A DNA stretch of 64,000 nt, taken from Tetrahymena thermophila SB210 (Eukaryota > Ciliophora > Oligohymenophorea > Hymenostomatida > Tetrahymenidae). How positions within the stretch are numbered: position 1 is the first letter of the stretch; each line of letters starts with the position of its first letter. The DNA is taken from positions 62,001-126,000 of the forward strand of contig NW_002476358.1 of the NCBI RefSeq assembly GCF_000189635.1, read 5' to 3'. Position numbers and translations under genes: made by a program. Below, piece after piece: positions 63,054 through 64,000 of this stretch. The notes below the pieces were generated by a model. That model was not told where the DNA came from. It was given only the letters and a program-made list of their open reading frames with translations, and did not search any database.

Positions 63054-64000
63054 ATGAATGATATTTAAATGCTTCCTGAAGAAAATTTTTTGAATCATGG
63101 ATTTTAACTTTACAAAATTAGATTAGATTAAAAAACATTAAATTTGATATAAGCTCTTTTAATGGAGCTATCACTGATATCTAATAAGAGCATATTAAAT
63201 GATAGTTTTGCTAGGAATAAGGAGATAAATGTTGGATTAATGGAGGGAATATTGAAGTAAATATATCATATAATTTTTTATTAGAAATAGTTATTTGCAA
63301 GTTTTAATGTATAAATAAAAGAGTGCTTGAGTGGAGAGTAAATGGTAATATCAATGACGGTGAATTTGCTATGCTGTATGTTGAATGGCTTAAATCTAAA
63401 TAATTTATAGTTAATGATCATTTAATATCCTTCTCTTATGAATTATTAGTTCCGAAAAATACAATTATCAATTATCTTAGAAATTAGAAACATGAAGACC
63501 TGTCTTTCGTTGTAAACAAATTTTAACAGTTTATTGGTTGATTTATTAATTAATAAATATCCTGTTTATTTTTAGATAAGTTAATATATGGAACTTTTGA
63601 ATAGTCAATTTAACGAACACTTGTCAAGCATTACTAAAATACATCCAAAAAATGTAATTTGCATGATATAGAGCTCATTTTTAAATAAGTTTTTATAAGA
63701 TTGAAATTAGCGAAGATATCTATATAATGTTTGATGATGAAGGTATAGGGTATGTAGGAATAGATTAAATGATCTTTTTGTTTATGGCCTTGGTAAAGAA
63801 GCAGAGATTAAGCATTCCAAATTCTAAAAATTAGTTTTATAGTGAATTTCAAACTTTTGTTTCATAGATTCCATAAATAAATGGAAATGTAAATTCATTA
63901 TCATATATTAAATTTAAATTAATAAGCTCATAATAAATACAGATTTCTTTAAGAAGCTTTAAAGCTTACATAGTCTTAAGTTCACCTTCAAGTGATGATA
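63054..64000 (+). CDS. EF-hand-like hypothetical protein, runs off right edge
   Basis: From about 63302 the model is good: exons 63302-63511, 63576-63653 and 63700 to the edge join in phase with introns of 64 and 46 nt. They read CINKRVLEWRVNGNINDGEF, LISFSYELLVPKNTIINYL, ISQYMELLNSQFNEHLSSI and YIMFDDEGIGYVGIDQMIFL, the last resembling an EF-hand loop (DDEGIGYVGIDQ). An exon 63203-63256 (FCQEQGDKCWINGGNIE) joins upstream in phase. Further 5' the evidence conflicts. The same frame reads ESWILTLQNQIRLKNIKFDI but meets TGA at 63200-63202, while another frame has ATG 63054 (MNDIQMLPEENFLNHGF) and stays open. The true start is unresolved. I do not recognise the family. Confidence 0.5.

Noticed and set aside
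1-64000. Transposons, retroelements or viral fossils
   Set aside because: No transposase, reverse transcriptase, integrase, capsid or terminal repeats were seen on either strand; macronuclear DNA is expected to lack most of them.

Overview
The window is very AT-rich ciliate macronuclear DNA. TAA and TAG are read as glutamine throughout and TGA is the only stop. Long reading frames appear only under that code, and they are broken by small GT...AG introns of about 50-280 nt. The centrin, the La-motif protein and the overall style match Tetrahymena (T. thermophila or a close relative). I saw no transposon, viral element, rRNA, tRNA, CRISPR array or telomere.

Layout, left to right. An unrecognised gene runs off the left edge (minus, 603 to beyond 1). 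Then come a five-helix membrane protein with three PX-like modules (1265-4442), a poorly resolved gene (5031-6213), a 1,599-residue B-box/WD40 protein (6596-11395), a small probable mitochondrial protein (minus, 12303-12623), a La-motif/DUF3223-like protein that looks like Mlp1 (13083-14494), a Q/N/S-rich protein (minus, 15852-18023), a CaMKK/SNF1-activating-like kinase with an acylation-type N-terminus and a huge Q/N-rich leader (minus, 19511-26799), a VPS8/CORVET subunit (27829-33613), an NAD(P)H enoyl/quinone reductase-like enzyme (34584-35597), a kinesin-like protein with an eroded motor (36516-38435), a centrin (39753-40341), a polytopic membrane protein (minus, 41672-44187), a B-box plus seven-WD40 protein (44447-46914), a 2,454-residue type I surface protein (47326-55090), an allantoinase-fold protein missing several metal ligands (minus, 55817-59230), a Rei1/ZNF622 60S biogenesis factor (60573-62246), and an EF-hand-like gene cut by the right edge (63054 onward).

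There are no operons and neighbours share no pathway. Themes that recur are membrane trafficking and lipid binding (PX protein, VPS8), cytoskeleton (centrin, kinesin-like), RNA and ribosome biogenesis (Mlp1-like, Rei1-like), signalling (kinase), and a pair of B-box/WD40 proteins. The strongest observations are two probable pseudoenzymes (allantoinase-like and kinesin-like) and a membrane protein with three PX-like modules. Exon models were tested by phase: those for the La-motif gene, VPS8, centrin, both B-box/WD40 genes, the surface protein and Rei1 close exactly to a multiple of three. Models for 5031-6213 and the right-edge gene do not close and are tentative.
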